DNA of 56,964 nt from a virus, in IMG/VR virus record IMGVR_UViG_3300024262_000036, positions 1 through 56,964 of that record. One strand, 5' to 3'. The stretch's first letter is position 1. Each line of letters begins with the position of its first letter. The position numbers and the translations under genes are program-made. The notes below the pieces were generated by a model. That model did no database searches and was not told the DNA's origin. It saw only the letters and a program-made list of their open reading frames with translations. Positions 27,546 to 35,578 of the stretch are shown in pieces.

Positions 27546-28478
27546 ATGAGTCTACAAAATCCTAAAGATGTTAATGTAACCGACAATACTGTATCGGTTA
27601 TATTAGCGGGTGGTTTAGGTAATATGATGTTCCAGGCAGCGACCTTAATGGTCTATGCTAAAGAAATGGGTTACGACCCATTAATAGGTTATTGGACAAC
27701 ACACCAATCAGAAAGTTCTAAGTTTAATGTACACCTTAATCGAAATGGTAGAAATATACATTTTGACCCATGGGGTGGACACATATTAAAAGACCCACAT
27801 ATCTCATTTGGAGATGTCTACCCTCAACTTCCTTGGTTCGATAGTAGACCTAACGCCTTTGATTGGTGGTTTGACCAAAGTCTTGGATGGGATATTGATA
27901 CAGGTGAGGGAGGAGTTTATTATGACTTAAAACAAAAAGTTAAACCACCATATCTATTTCAAGGTTATTTTTTTAATAAATTATACTGGCACCATCAACG
28001 AGATTACATCTTAAATTTATTTAATCCAGATAAAAATATAACCAATTATATTGAATATAATTATGGGGAATTATTTGATAAAAGTATTTCATTACATTTA
28101 CGAATGGGTGGTGGTAGACAAGATAACTTTTTTAATATACCTAAAATACCTGGTGAGTGGGTTGGTAAAATATTAAATGAGTATGGGGAGGACCATAAAG
28201 TGTTAGTGTTTTCAGATAACTTAGAGTTAGCCAAAAATTTCGTAGACACTTTAGGTTTCCCTAATCATAAATTTGTTTATATTGATGAAGACCCCTATAT
28301 TGCGGTTCATATGATGAGCATGTGTGATAGACATATTTTATCTAACTCGACACTATCATTTTGGGGGGCATACCTTGATAAGAAGCAAGAAAATGAGTAT
28401 ACTTTCATACATGAGACTTTTTTCGAAAGACATCCTTACAGTATGATACCTTACGATAAATGGAAAATTAATTATTAA
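27546..28478 (+). CDS. Glycosyltransferase family 11-like (alpha-1,2-fucosyltransferase-like)
   Basis: 310 residues, the normal GT11 length. VILAGGLGNMMFQAATLMVYA is close to the GT11 N-terminal GGLGNQMFQYA signature; ISLHLRMGGGRQDNF occupies the place of the HVRRGDY donor-binding loop (the usual RRGD is degenerate, here RMGGG); VLVFSDNLE and CDRHILSNSTLSFWGAYL match the FSDD and NSTFSWWGAWL motifs. Known members add fucose from GDP-fucose in alpha-1,2 linkage. The altered RRGD-like loop leaves the donor open. It may extend a sugar on the virion or on the host surface. It starts 6 bases after the DUF2452 gene. Confidence 0.8.
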   Translation: MSLQNPKDVNVTDNTVSVILAGGLGNMMFQAATLMVYAKEMGYDPLIGYWTTHQSESSKFNVHLNRNGRNIHFDPWGGHILKDPHISFGDVYPQLPWFDSRPNAFDWWFDQSLGWDIDTGEGGVYYDLKQKVKPPYLFQGYFFNKLYWHHQRDYILNLFNPDKNITNYIEYNYGELFDKSISLHLRMGGGRQDNFFNIPKIPGEWVGKILNEYGEDHKVLVFSDNLELAKNFVDTLGFPNHKFVYIDEDPYIAVHMMSMCDRHILSNSTLSFWGAYLDKKQENEYTFIHETFFERHPYSMIPYDKWKINY

Positions 28479-28490
28479 ATATAAAAAATT

Positions 28491-28694
28491 ATGAATGATA
28501 TACCAAAAACAATTATGAGTAAAATCGAAGGTAAACTTAGAATACCTATCCATATTAACTATATTGCAAGTTTCATAGTAAAAGACTCTATTGAAAAAAC
28601 TAAGGTATTATTAGATAAATTAATTGATGATAATATTGTTATTGAAAGTGAGAACGGTAAAGGTTATTATGTCTTAAAGTCAAATAAAAAGTAG
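28491..28694 (+). CDS. Small winged-helix-like protein
   Basis: 67 residues. The layout of helices followed by KVLLDKLIDDNIVIESENGKG, with a YYVLKS strand, resembles a winged-helix 'helix-turn-helix plus wing', so DNA binding is possible. No family confirmed. It ends one base-step before the DUF3310 gene. Confidence 0.5.
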   Translation: MNDIPKTIMSKIEGKLRIPIHINYIASFIVKDSIEKTKVLLDKLIDDNIVIESENGKGYYVLKSNKK

Positions 28695-28928
28695 ATGAAT
28701 AAAAAAGAACTAGTAACACATCCTGAACATTATGGGGGTGAAGATAATCCGTATGAGGTCGTTAAAATTGCTGAAGCGACCGGAATAGATAAAGATGCGT
28801 ATCTTTTTAATGTATTAAAATATATTATAAGAAGTGGTAAGAAAGACGATAACCCACCTGTTCAAGATTTGAAAAAAGCTTTATGGTATTTAGATAGAAG
28901 AATTAAAACAATAGAAACCCAAAATTAA
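28695..28928 (+). CDS. DUF3310 (SaV-like) protein
   Basis: 77 residues. VTHPEHYGGEDNPYEVVKI, FNVLKYIIRSGKKD and DLKKALWYLDRRI match the DUF3310 signature (HPxHY, KYxxRxGKK, KAxWYLxR). These are widespread small phage proteins, sometimes called nucleotide kinases in annotations, without solid biochemistry. Confidence 0.8.
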   Translation: MNKKELVTHPEHYGGEDNPYEVVKIAEATGIDKDAYLFNVLKYIIRSGKKDDNPPVQDLKKALWYLDRRIKTIETQN

Positions 28929-28931
28929 ATT

Positions 28932-29150
28932 ATGAATCAGACAACATTAGATTACATCGAACAAGAATTAACTAAACTCGATAGAGGAATTGTGGCCACA
29001 CCAACAAGAGAATATTTAGAATCTTTTACTGAAGCAAATAATGGTACCAATGATTTTCTATTAATGCAATTATCTATAAATTTAGGGTATCAAATCGCCT
29101 TACAAAACTTAAAAGATGAATTATTAACTATAAAAGAAATACCTTGTTAA
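28932..29150 (+). CDS. Small hypothetical protein
   Basis: 72 residues, helical and acidic (MNQTTLDYIEQELTKLDRG), 3 bases after DUF3310 and 3 bases before the methyltransferase, so clearly in the operon. No motif recognised. Confidence 0.65.
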   Translation: MNQTTLDYIEQELTKLDRGIVATPTREYLESFTEANNGTNDFLLMQLSINLGYQIALQNLKDELLTIKEIPC

Positions 29151-29153
29151 AAA

Positions 29154-30023
29154 ATGGAAAAAAATAAAATATATTCAGGTGACGGAAGAAAACTGATGTC
29201 AGAAATGAATGAAAAATCAATAGATTTAGTGGTTACTAGCCCACCTTATGGTGTTGGTATTGATTATGATAGTTGGGATGACGATAAAGAAATTGCCGAG
29301 TATTGGAAATTTACTAGAGAATGGTTAAGAGAGACCTATAGGGTGCTTAAAGATGATGGTCGTGTGGCTTTAAATATTCCTTATGAAATAAATAGACAAA
29401 CTAAAGGTGGTAGAATTTATTTTTCTGCTGAGTTTTGGATGATTATGAAGGAAATTGGATTTGGTTTCTTTGGTATTGTTGATTTAGAGGAAGACTCCCC
29501 TCACCGTTCAAAGACAACTGCTTGGGGAAGTTGGATGAGTCCATCTTCACCATACATATATAACCCTAAGGAGTGTGTAATACTTGCGTATAAGAAAAAA
29601 CATAAGAAAGATATAAAGGGAACGCCCCAATGGAAAGGAGAGTTTCAGATGGTACCTAATGAAAAAATAGAGGGAGAATTTAGAAAAAAATTAGTTTATG
29701 AGGATAAAGATAAGAAAGATTTTATGTCTTTAGTATTTGGCCAATGGAATTATTTTGCGGATACAAGACAAAAAACAAAGGCTACTTTCTCATTAGATAT
29801 ACCATATAGAGCAATTAAAATCCTATCTTATAAAGAAGATGTGATTATGGACCCATTTAACGGAAGTGGTACAACGTGTTTAGCTGCTGAGATGTTAGGT
29901 AGACCATGGATTGGTATCGACATTAGTAAAGGTTATTGTGATGTCGCTAGGGAACGTATTAAAACGTATCAGACCGAACAAAAACAGTTAAAATTAGTGT
30001 TAGATGAACATTCGAGAGATTAG
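29154..30023 (+). CDS. Site-specific DNA methyltransferase (N4-cytosine/N6-adenine, beta-type order)
   Basis: 289 residues. The catalytic TSPPYG lies early (S29-P30-P31-Y32) and the SAM-binding DPFNGSGTT near the end (from D233), the motif order of the beta class. EWLRETYRVLKDDGRVALN and LGRPWIGIDISKGYCDVARERI are also typical. SPPY suggests N4-cytosine methylation, though N6-adenine members exist. No restriction nuclease gene is adjacent, so this is probably an orphan enzyme protecting phage DNA. Confidence 0.88.
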   Translation: MEKNKIYSGDGRKLMSEMNEKSIDLVVTSPPYGVGIDYDSWDDDKEIAEYWKFTREWLRETYRVLKDDGRVALNIPYEINRQTKGGRIYFSAEFWMIMKEIGFGFFGIVDLEEDSPHRSKTTAWGSWMSPSSPYIYNPKECVILAYKKKHKKDIKGTPQWKGEFQMVPNEKIEGEFRKKLVYEDKDKKDFMSLVFGQWNYFADTRQKTKATFSLDIPYRAIKILSYKEDVIMDPFNGSGTTCLAAEMLGRPWIGIDISKGYCDVARERIKTYQTEQKQLKLVLDEHSRD

Positions 30024-30174
30024 AATTAATAACAAGAATAGTATCACTATTGTAACTATAGATAACCATATTAAAACATTTAAAAAAGAAAACCTAAATG
30101 GACTACAAAGAACATGGTTTGATAATGTAATCGCATGTTCAATATCATTAATTCATGAAACCCCTACAAAGTGA
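30004..30174 (+). CDS. Small protein overlapping the methyltransferase end
   Basis: 56 residues beginning MNIREIRINNKNSITI, starting 20 bases inside the methyltransferase gene in another frame. Its stop codon TGA forms part of the terminator hairpin. The composition resembles neighbouring phage proteins. The terminator beginning inside its last codons supports a real short gene, but this is unproven. Confidence 0.5.
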   Translation: MNIREIRINNKNSITIVTIDNHIKTFKKENLNGLQRTWFDNVIACSISLIHETPTK

Positions 30175-30186
30175 GGGGTTTTTTGT
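30158..30186 (+). terminator. Intrinsic terminator
   Basis: AAACCCCT pairs with AGGGGTTT around an eight-base loop, followed by a T run. It closes the unit that begins with the WCT genes at 23299. Confidence 0.88.
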
Positions 30187-30193
30187 TATTGTA

Positions 30194-30202
30194 GATATTT
30201 AT
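30194..30202 (+). promoter_or_regulatory. Putative late promoter box (GATATTTAT)
   Basis: GATATTTAT followed by TAATAAAAG, 13 bases before the lysozyme ATG and directly after a terminator. Confidence 0.55.
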
Positions 30203-30215
30203 TAATAAAAGTTTT

Positions 30216-30785
30216 ATGTCAAGATTAATAATAAAAGAATCGGAATCATCTAAAATACGTAAAATGTATCTAATTGAGAACGCAGAAGACAAGAAAGATG
30301 GGACGACTATGAAGGCTAGCCAAGTTTTTTGGGACTTTATTAAGTTTGAAGAAGGTGACCCAGAAAAACCTAACGGTTCAATAAAAGAACCCGTTTTAAA
30401 GGCATATAAAGACACTAGCGACGTATGGACAATAGGTTATGGTCATACCGGTAAAGACGTAAAACCAGGGTTAGTGATAAATAAAGAACAGTCCTTAGAC
30501 TTACTTTATAAAGATGCGTCGGAGGCGGCTGACTGTGTTAGAAGATTTTTAGGGGAATGGAAAGATAAGGGTTTAGAGACTTATATGTTGACACAAGGAC
30601 AATTTGATTCGTTAGTGTCTTTAGTTTTTAATAGTGGATGTGACTCTGTTAGGATGTCAAGATTCATACAGTACGTCAAATTGGGTCAAAATAAAAAAGC
30701 AACTGAAAGTATTCTAAAATACAAGGCTTCGAATAATGGTCTTAAGAATAGAAGAAAAAAAGAAAGTAATATGTTTATATCATGA
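30216..30785 (+). CDS. T4-type lysozyme (GH24) with capsid-targeting-like N-terminus
   Basis: 189 residues, longer than T4 lysozyme (164) because of an N-terminal extension of about 40 residues starting MSRLIIKESESSKIRKM, with an I-K-E site. The catalytic region has FIKFEEG (catalytic Glu near 46), then AYKDTSDVWTIGYGHTG carrying the expected Asp/Thr, and a C-terminal QFDSLVSLVFNSG segment found in GH24. It cleaves the MurNAc-GlcNAc backbone of peptidoglycan. There is no secretion signal. The extension hints at a virion-packaged lysozyme rather than, or as well as, a lysis enzyme. It overlaps the next gene by 4 bases. Confidence 0.87.
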   Translation: MSRLIIKESESSKIRKMYLIENAEDKKDGTTMKASQVFWDFIKFEEGDPEKPNGSIKEPVLKAYKDTSDVWTIGYGHTGKDVKPGLVINKEQSLDLLYKDASEAADCVRRFLGEWKDKGLETYMLTQGQFDSLVSLVFNSGCDSVRMSRFIQYVKLGQNKKATESILKYKASNNGLKNRRKKESNMFIS

Positions 30786-33034
30786 AAAAAATAATTAAAG
30801 AATCGGGGTTAAGAAACATCAACGACTTATCTAAAAGATATGAGAAAGCTAAAATATATTTTCATCAAGATTTAGATGGTGTAACAACTGCCTTAGCTAT
30901 GAAAAATTATTTAGAGAATAACGGAATTAAAGTAGTTGATTCTGAAATAATACAATATGGGGATAAGGAGTTTGCAGTTAAAAAACAAGACGCACAAGGT
31001 GACACAATGCCGGTTTTAGTTGACTTCGCTCACGGTAAACCAATGTTTGTTGTACATACTGACCACCATGATAGTCAAACTGGGGTAGAAGGTGATACTT
31101 CAACATCATTTAGGTCATCACGGTCTAATGTAGAAACATTATCGCAAATAATGTCACCAAAAGATATCTTCACATCTGATGATATCAGGTTAATATCTAC
31201 AGTTGATTCTGCCGATTTTGCTAAATATGGGTTGGAACCACAAGATATTATGAATTTTGTATTTAAACTACAAAAAGATAAGTCATTACAGAAAAATAAA
31301 ATGGCGTTAGGTTTAGCGACTAACAAACTTATGTTAGCGTATAAAAATAAACCAGGATTTATGGAAGATTTAGTTATGTCTTCGCAACCTTCACTTTTAA
31401 ACATATTCCAAAATATTAATAGATTAGCTGCGGAAAAAGGTTATGCCTTACCAGAAGAGATGGCGTTACATCAGAAAGACTACGTTCAGAAACAAAAAGA
31501 TAGTGATAAAGTTTATGTTGATGATGGTATTATAGTACAATACGGAGGTGGTTCAATGTTTAAACCTGGTTCTTATGACCGTTATACTCCATTCAAAAAT
31601 AATCCTGAAGCGGACTTTATAGTTATTGCTTGGCCAATGGGATTAGTACAAGCATCATGTAATCCATTCAAAGGTGAAAGAGAATTAAAAGGTGTTAACT
31701 TAGGGGATATAGCCCAAGAAGTATTAAGTAAATGGGAGAGTCAATTAAGAGAAAAGATAATTCCTTTATCGACTATCAAATGGATATCTGAAGGTAATAA
31801 ACAATTTGGTGAGGAGTCAGTTGGGTTTACAAATGCAGATTTAGAGGCTTTTTACGGTGATAAAGTTCGTTCTATGGATGGTGGAGAAGCCTACATGGAA
31901 AAACTAAAAGTCATAATGGACAAACCTTCAACTAAGTTAACTGAAGACGAATGGGCAATATTAGATAAGTTAGGTGTACCAGCATGGGAAATGATTCAAG
32001 CGAACTCAGGTGGTCACAAATGTATTACAAATATATCGGCACTAAACTACTTTGGAAGAGGAAAGAGAAAACCTCAAGGTAAATACTCATACAATAAAGA
32101 CAGAGGTGATTCACCGTATGTTAAGTTTGTTAAAATGATACAAAAAGAATTCGTAAGAAAACTTAAGGAAAAAATCAATGAGTCTAAAGGGTTAAATGAG
32201 TCAGTTTTAAATGAGGTTGCTGGATTTATTTTTCCAATAGGTAATGAAGAATTCAATGTAGGGTATGATGAGTCTGGTTTAGGTAGAGGTAAAAAAAAGG
32301 TATTAAATAAAGATGAAGCAATTCACAACAGTGATTATGGTTCAGGAGACGCTAAACATCAACATAGAGGAGGTCATTTAGGTGTTGATATATTTGCACC
32401 TAAAGGTACACCACTAATTTCTGCAACGAATGGTGAGGTATATAAAATCCAAAGAAAAGATATAGGTGTTGGTGGTAGAGCTGTTAGTGTACTTACTAAC
32501 GGTATCGTATATTACTATTGTCATTTAGATTCAGTATCTAACGAAATTAAAAAAGGTGATAAAATAAATATAGGTACGTTTATTGGTACAGTAGGTAATA
32601 CTGGTAACGCTAAAGGAACTCATCCACACTTACATTTCTCTATGTATGAAAAAAGAAGAGGTTATACAAGTGGAACGATTGACCCTTGGCCATATTTAAA
32701 ATCTAGTCTTGAAGGGGGTGAATTAATTATTATTGAACCAAACCAAGTAGTTGATAAAATTGAGGGTAACGTTAGTAATGCCGAGATTACTATTAAGGAT
32801 ATAATTAGTAATGGAGATAATTCTGAACTAATATCTATGGGTTCTAGAGGGGAAGGCGTTGAAGAAATTCAAAAGATTTTAGATGAAAAGAATTACGACT
32901 TAGGTGAAGAGGGTGTTGATGGTATATTTGGTACGATGACTATGAAAGCAATTAAAAAATTTCAAAAAGATGAAGGACTTAATTTAATAGATGGTATTGT
33001 TGGTATTGAAACCTCAACAGCACTTAATAGGTAA
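30782..33034 (+). CDS. DHH phosphoesterase / M23 endopeptidase / peptidoglycan-binding fusion
   Basis: 750 residues in three recognisable parts. Residues ~20-450: a DHH-family phosphoesterase with FHQDLDGVTTALAMK (D30, D32), FVVHTDHHDSQ (D94-H95-H96) and later GGHKCITN, the arrangement used by RecJ-like nucleases and nanoRNA/cyclic-dinucleotide phosphodiesterases. Residues ~490-650: an M23 zinc peptidase with HLGVDIFAPKGTP (H532, D536) and HPHLHFSMY (H614-H618). Residues ~685-750: PG_binding_1 (SRGEGVEEIQKIL, DGIFGTMTMKAIKKFQ). The N-terminus MKKIIKESG ends in an I-K-E site. Coupling a nucleic-acid-type phosphoesterase to a cell-wall enzyme in one chain is very unusual. With the neighbouring lysozyme it may form an entry or lysis module. 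Confidence 0.85.
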   Translation: MKKIIKESGLRNINDLSKRYEKAKIYFHQDLDGVTTALAMKNYLENNGIKVVDSEIIQYGDKEFAVKKQDAQGDTMPVLVDFAHGKPMFVVHTDHHDSQTGVEGDTSTSFRSSRSNVETLSQIMSPKDIFTSDDIRLISTVDSADFAKYGLEPQDIMNFVFKLQKDKSLQKNKMALGLATNKLMLAYKNKPGFMEDLVMSSQPSLLNIFQNINRLAAEKGYALPEEMALHQKDYVQKQKDSDKVYVDDGIIVQYGGGSMFKPGSYDRYTPFKNNPEADFIVIAWPMGLVQASCNPFKGERELKGVNLGDIAQEVLSKWESQLREKIIPLSTIKWISEGNKQFGEESVGFTNADLEAFYGDKVRSMDGGEAYMEKLKVIMDKPSTKLTEDEWAILDKLGVPAWEMIQANSGGHKCITNISALNYFGRGKRKPQGKYSYNKDRGDSPYVKFVKMIQKEFVRKLKEKINESKGLNESVLNEVAGFIFPIGNEEFNVGYDESGLGRGKKKVLNKDEAIHNSDYGSGDAKHQHRGGHLGVDIFAPKGTPLISATNGEVYKIQRKDIGVGGRAVSVLTNGIVYYYCHLDSVSNEIKKGDKINIGTFIGTVGNTGNAKGTHPHLHFSMYEKRRGYTSGTIDPWPYLKSSLEGGELIIIEPNQVVDKIEGNVSNAEITIKDIISNGDNSELISMGSRGEGVEEIQKILDEKNYDLGEEGVDGIFGTMTMKAIKKFQKDEGLNLIDGIVGIETSTALNR

Positions 33035-33043
33035 TAATCTAAA

Positions 33044-33400
33044 TTATATTAAAGAGAAGGAGACGTTGTCTCCTTTTTTTATGCCGTGATTTTCACAGAA
33101 TCCACCTTCAACCTCTAAAACAGTATTACCAAATCCTTGATATGATTCACAATTTTTCTTATCATTACATGGTTGACAGTTAGAATGAATTTTAGTTATT
33201 GTTGTTCCATCTATGAAAATAATGTCTAATGGTATGATACAATTATACATCCAAAAACTTTGTTCGGTAAGTTCAGGCATAAAAAATAACATACCATCAA
33301 AGGACTCGTCAAATCTTTTTCCCATCATTCCATCAGTTATGGATTTTTTAGTGGAAGAAACTTTGACTTTTAAAATATTATTTTTTATAATTACTTTCAT
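33044..33400 (-). CDS. DUF192 family protein
   Basis: 118 residues. GMMGKRFDESFDGMLFFMPELTEQSFWMYNCIIPLDIIFID and the closing VLEVEGGFCENHGIKKGD are the DUF192 (UPF0127) signature. The usual N-terminal signal peptide of bacterial members is absent. A CQPCNDKKNC segment adds cysteines. The function of the family is unknown. A TATATTTAT box lies 5 bases before its start. Confidence 0.82.
   Translation of the reverse strand: MKVIIKNNILKVKVSSTKKSITDGMMGKRFDESFDGMLFFMPELTEQSFWMYNCIIPLDIIFIDGTTITKIHSNCQPCNDKKNCESYQGFGNTVLEVEGGFCENHGIKKGDNVSFSLI
33055..33081 (+). terminator. Intrinsic terminator
   Basis: AAGGAGAC pairs with GTCTCCTT around a GTT loop, followed by a T tract. It ends the lysozyme/endopeptidase unit and overlaps the 3' end of the convergent DUF192 gene. 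Confidence 0.88.
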
Positions 33401-33405
33401 ACCAT

Positions 33406-33414
33406 ATAAATATA
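33406..33414 (-). promoter_or_regulatory. Putative late promoter box (TATATTTAT, minus strand)
   Basis: Exact TATATTTAT on the minus strand, followed by ATGGT and then the ATG of the DUF192 gene; if used, the leader would be nearly absent. Confidence 0.45.
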
Positions 33415-33429
33415 CATAACAAGTAATAA

Positions 33430-33837
33430 ATGAAAAAATACGCGGGAATTATCGTAAGATGTGATAACAAAGTTTTACTTTGTAAGAGGAATTCAGAAAC
33501 AACGTTACCAGGGTTTTGGTCCTGTCCGGCAGGAAGTGTAGAGGAAGGTGAAAATACTAAGGATGGTGCTGTGAGAGAATTTACAGAAGAAACGAATTTA
33601 CCTGTTATTGAAGATATTGATTTTGCTGCGATTATCAAAAGATATAATAGAGATGGGTCTAAAAAGAAAGGGACGTTCTATTGTTACTTAATGGATGTTA
33701 ATGAGGAAATTTACCCTGACTTAGAAAATGCACCTGATGGTGACGAACATACTGAATTCGGATATTTTGGTAAAGATGAGTTACCACAACCAATGACTAA
33801 ACAATTTAATAAACTTATAAATATAATTTTAAAATGA
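33430..33837 (+). CDS. Nudix hydrolase
   Basis: 135 residues with a complete Nudix box: GSVEEGENTKDGAVREFTEETN matches Gx5Ex7REUxEEx near residues 37-58 (longer than needed, key residues G, E, R, E, E, E). These enzymes hydrolyse nucleoside diphosphates linked to another moiety, such as oxidised nucleotides, NDP-sugars or dinucleoside polyphosphates. The substrate cannot be told here. Overlaps the next gene by 4 bases. Confidence 0.9.
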   Translation: MKKYAGIIVRCDNKVLLCKRNSETTLPGFWSCPAGSVEEGENTKDGAVREFTEETNLPVIEDIDFAAIIKRYNRDGSKKKGTFYCYLMDVNEEIYPDLENAPDGDEHTEFGYFGKDELPQPMTKQFNKLINIILK

Positions 33838-34061
33838 ACAAATTAGTAAACATGTTAAGAACATCTGCACAGGCAGATAAAGCAAAGGCATTATTATCTC
33901 TTGAATTACTTGGTAACAATGGGGTAGGAATCGGAGACCACTCAACAGGTGACTTCTATAAAAATGCTGAAGAAGCACTAGTGATGTTGGTAGATGCTGA
34001 CGATAGATTAGGTGCGTTAGAGAAATACTTTAGTACTAAAATTGATGGTAACATCCTTTAA
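33834..34061 (+). CDS. Conserved small phage protein
   Basis: 75 residues, helical: MNKLVNMLRTSAQADKAKAL, then NNGVGIGDHSTGDFYKNAEEAL and ALEKYFS. I recall similar short proteins with a 'GIGDHST-DFYKNAEEAL' core in many phages, function unknown. It overlaps the Nudix gene as ATGA. Confidence 0.65.
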   Translation: MNKLVNMLRTSAQADKAKALLSLELLGNNGVGIGDHSTGDFYKNAEEALVMLVDADDRLGALEKYFSTKIDGNIL

Positions 34062-34090
34062 ATTTAACTATTTTAAAGTAAAATATGAAA

Positions 34091-34127
34091 AAAACCCTTA
34101 AAGGGCTTGTCTGAAGGGAATTTTTTT
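34091..34127 (+). terminator. Weak terminator-like hairpin
   Basis: CCCTT at 34095-34099 can pair with AAGGG at 34114-34118 around a 14-base loop, followed by AA and seven T. The stem is short, so this is tentative. Confidence 0.4.
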
Positions 34128-34208
34128 GTATGTTTGTATTACTTTTAGAGTTTATGGGAGTATTTATATCTTACCCTACTGAATTTTATAAAAGTTTTTA
34201 AAAAAAAG

Positions 34209-34240
34209 TTTGACAGATTAAAAAAATTGTTTTACATTTG
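34209..34240 (+). promoter_or_regulatory. Strong Bacteroidota-type promoter of the large RNA
   Basis: TTTG (34209-34212, within TTTGACA) and TACATTTG (34233-34240) are separated by 20 bases, an excellent fit to TTTG-N19-21-TAnnTTTG. Transcription should start near 34246-34248. No coding gene follows for almost 1 kb. Confidence 0.8.
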
Positions 34241-34246
34241 TCATAA

Positions 34247-35161
34247 GAAATCAGTAAGAGTACTGAAAATGTTCTTTGAAATATTATTAATGTCAATCTT
34301 AACTAACACAGTTTGTGGAAGAAATTTAAAAGATTAACCCCTTTTTTTCTTAAAAGGTTAAGTGAGACATTTACCGGCGGTTTAGCGTCGTTAGATAACC
34401 CCAGCAATGGGACTAAAGGGATTGAAACGGGAATAGTATACCGTGAATATCCGCAGAGTTTACTCTGACAACTAAACAAAGTGGCTACGGTCGAGACCCT
34501 AAGGGCAACTGCTAAGGGGATGAGACCACTCTGAATCCATGGAATATCAGAGTTGCGATAGTGATATCAATAGGAAAAGCTACAGGTGACGGTTCGACAC
34601 ACCCTGTCAGGTGTTGTAGGGCTGAGTACCAGTATGAGGGGATTCCGATACGTTAAGTTAACGTGTTCCTGAAATACCGTAGGTTGACAGACTTACAGAG
34701 AGGTGTGAAGCATTTTGTTTTCAAAAGAAACGAAACTTCTCCCGAAGCACATCTTTCAAATTTCCATAGTTACTTTTATATAAACATAAAAGAGAGCTAA
34801 AGTTCTTCGGGCGTTAACAACGAAAGGTGTCTAACACTTCGAGTCGTCAGACTAACGAAGTCATTGTAAGACCGCAAGTCTTCCGATGTTGATTACAAAA
34901 TACCTGGTGGGATAGCAATCCCTTAGTGAACTCGCAAGGTTTAACAGAGTAAAGTAGTAGTTGAGTGGTTGTTAACGATAAGAGTGGTTCACTCAAATAA
35001 CCGACACTGACTTGATACTTTCGGCAACGAGAGTGGATACATGAGCAACCGATATAGGGTAATCTCACTAAAGACAAGTCGTTATAAACGTATAATCTCA
35101 GCGTTCTATACTCTATTATATATCTTCCTTAACCTCAGTCCTAACCGACTGAGGTTTTTTT
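34247..35161 (+). ncRNA. Large structured noncoding RNA (~0.9 kb), giant ornate RNA candidate
   Basis: This 0.9-kb stretch lacks a credible plus-strand gene and has higher GC than its surroundings. It has its own promoter and a strong terminator. Hairpins I can pair: TTAACC/GGTTAA (34334/34356); CCCA-GCAA-TGGG (34400-34411); CAGAG/CTCTG (34454/34463); ACTCTGA/TCAGAGT (34528/34547); GGGAT-AGCA-ATCCC near 34909; AAGAC/GTCTT with a CGCAA loop (34868-34882); TTGAGTG/CACTCAA (34961/34990); ACTTTCG-GCAA-CGAGAGT (35017-35034). Several GCAA loops suggest tertiary docking. A GGTTCGA T-loop-like segment lies near 34591. Size, phage context and isolation recall GOLLD and ROOL RNAs, but I cannot confirm a family. 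It could be a new one. Confidence 0.75.
35131..35161 (+). terminator. Intrinsic terminator of the large RNA
   Basis: A 10-bp stem, AACCTCAGTC with GACTGAGGTT, with a short CTAACC loop and seven T. This gives the RNA a defined 3' end. Confidence 0.92.
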
Positions 35162-35196
35162 ATGCTCAATAATTAGTATATGTGTAAAATATTGCT

Positions 35197-35204
35197 TATA
35201 TTTG
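35197..35204 (+). promoter_or_regulatory. Likely promoter -7 box (TATATTTG)
   Basis: TATATTTG matches TAnnTTTG and lies 20 bases before the ATG at 35225. The -33 region is weak (TTAG around 35173). Confidence 0.5.
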
Positions 35205-35224
35205 TATAAATAAAAAAATAAATT

Positions 35225-35530
35225 ATGGAAGGAATTATCACATTAGTCGTTATCGGTTTCGTTTTAACATTTGGTTCACAACTACTAAAAGGTATTGGGA
35301 ATATATTCTCAATGTCGGGTAGGGTTGGAGGTTGGATAATTGGAATTATTTTAGTTTTGTTCTTATTAAAGACTATGGTGTTTTCACCTAAACCTGTAGA
35401 GCATGGTTCTGTAGAACATTTTATAGAGGAGACAGGTGCTGTTGGTGCTACTCTTGATGATGATGGTGTTATTATGTATGACGGTTACGGTTATAAATGG
35501 AACGGTAATGAGTACGTTGATAATAAATAA
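35225..35530 (+). CDS. Small membrane protein
   Basis: 101 residues. Two hydrophobic segments, at about 3-22 and 36-55, flank a glycine-rich link; a polar acidic tail follows (LDDDGVIMYDGYGYKWNGNEYV). No signal peptidase site is obvious. Unknown function; first gene after the large RNA. Confidence 0.65.
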   Translation: MEGIITLVVIGFVLTFGSQLLKGIGNIFSMSGRVGGWIIGIILVLFLLKTMVFSPKPVEHGSVEHFIEETGAVGATLDDDGVIMYDGYGYKWNGNEYVDNK

Positions 35531-35578
35531 TAACCGAAAGTAATAGGATAAATCAATAATTAAACGTATATTTGGAAT

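Noticed and set aside
34585-34612. GGTTCGA T-loop-like sequence suggesting a tRNA or tmRNA
   Set aside because: No acceptor, D or anticodon arms fit around it, and no tmRNA tag frame is present. It is more likely a T-loop within the larger RNA.
34847-35077. Minus-strand ORF of 76 codons inside the structured RNA
   Set aside because: Its composition (many Ser, Leu, Cys, Arg) is unlike the neighbouring proteins, and the plus strand of the same stretch forms several stable hairpins with promoter and terminator.
34247-35161. Group I intron
   Set aside because: There is no interrupted coding or RNA gene on either side, and the element has its own promoter and terminator. A model search should still exclude it.
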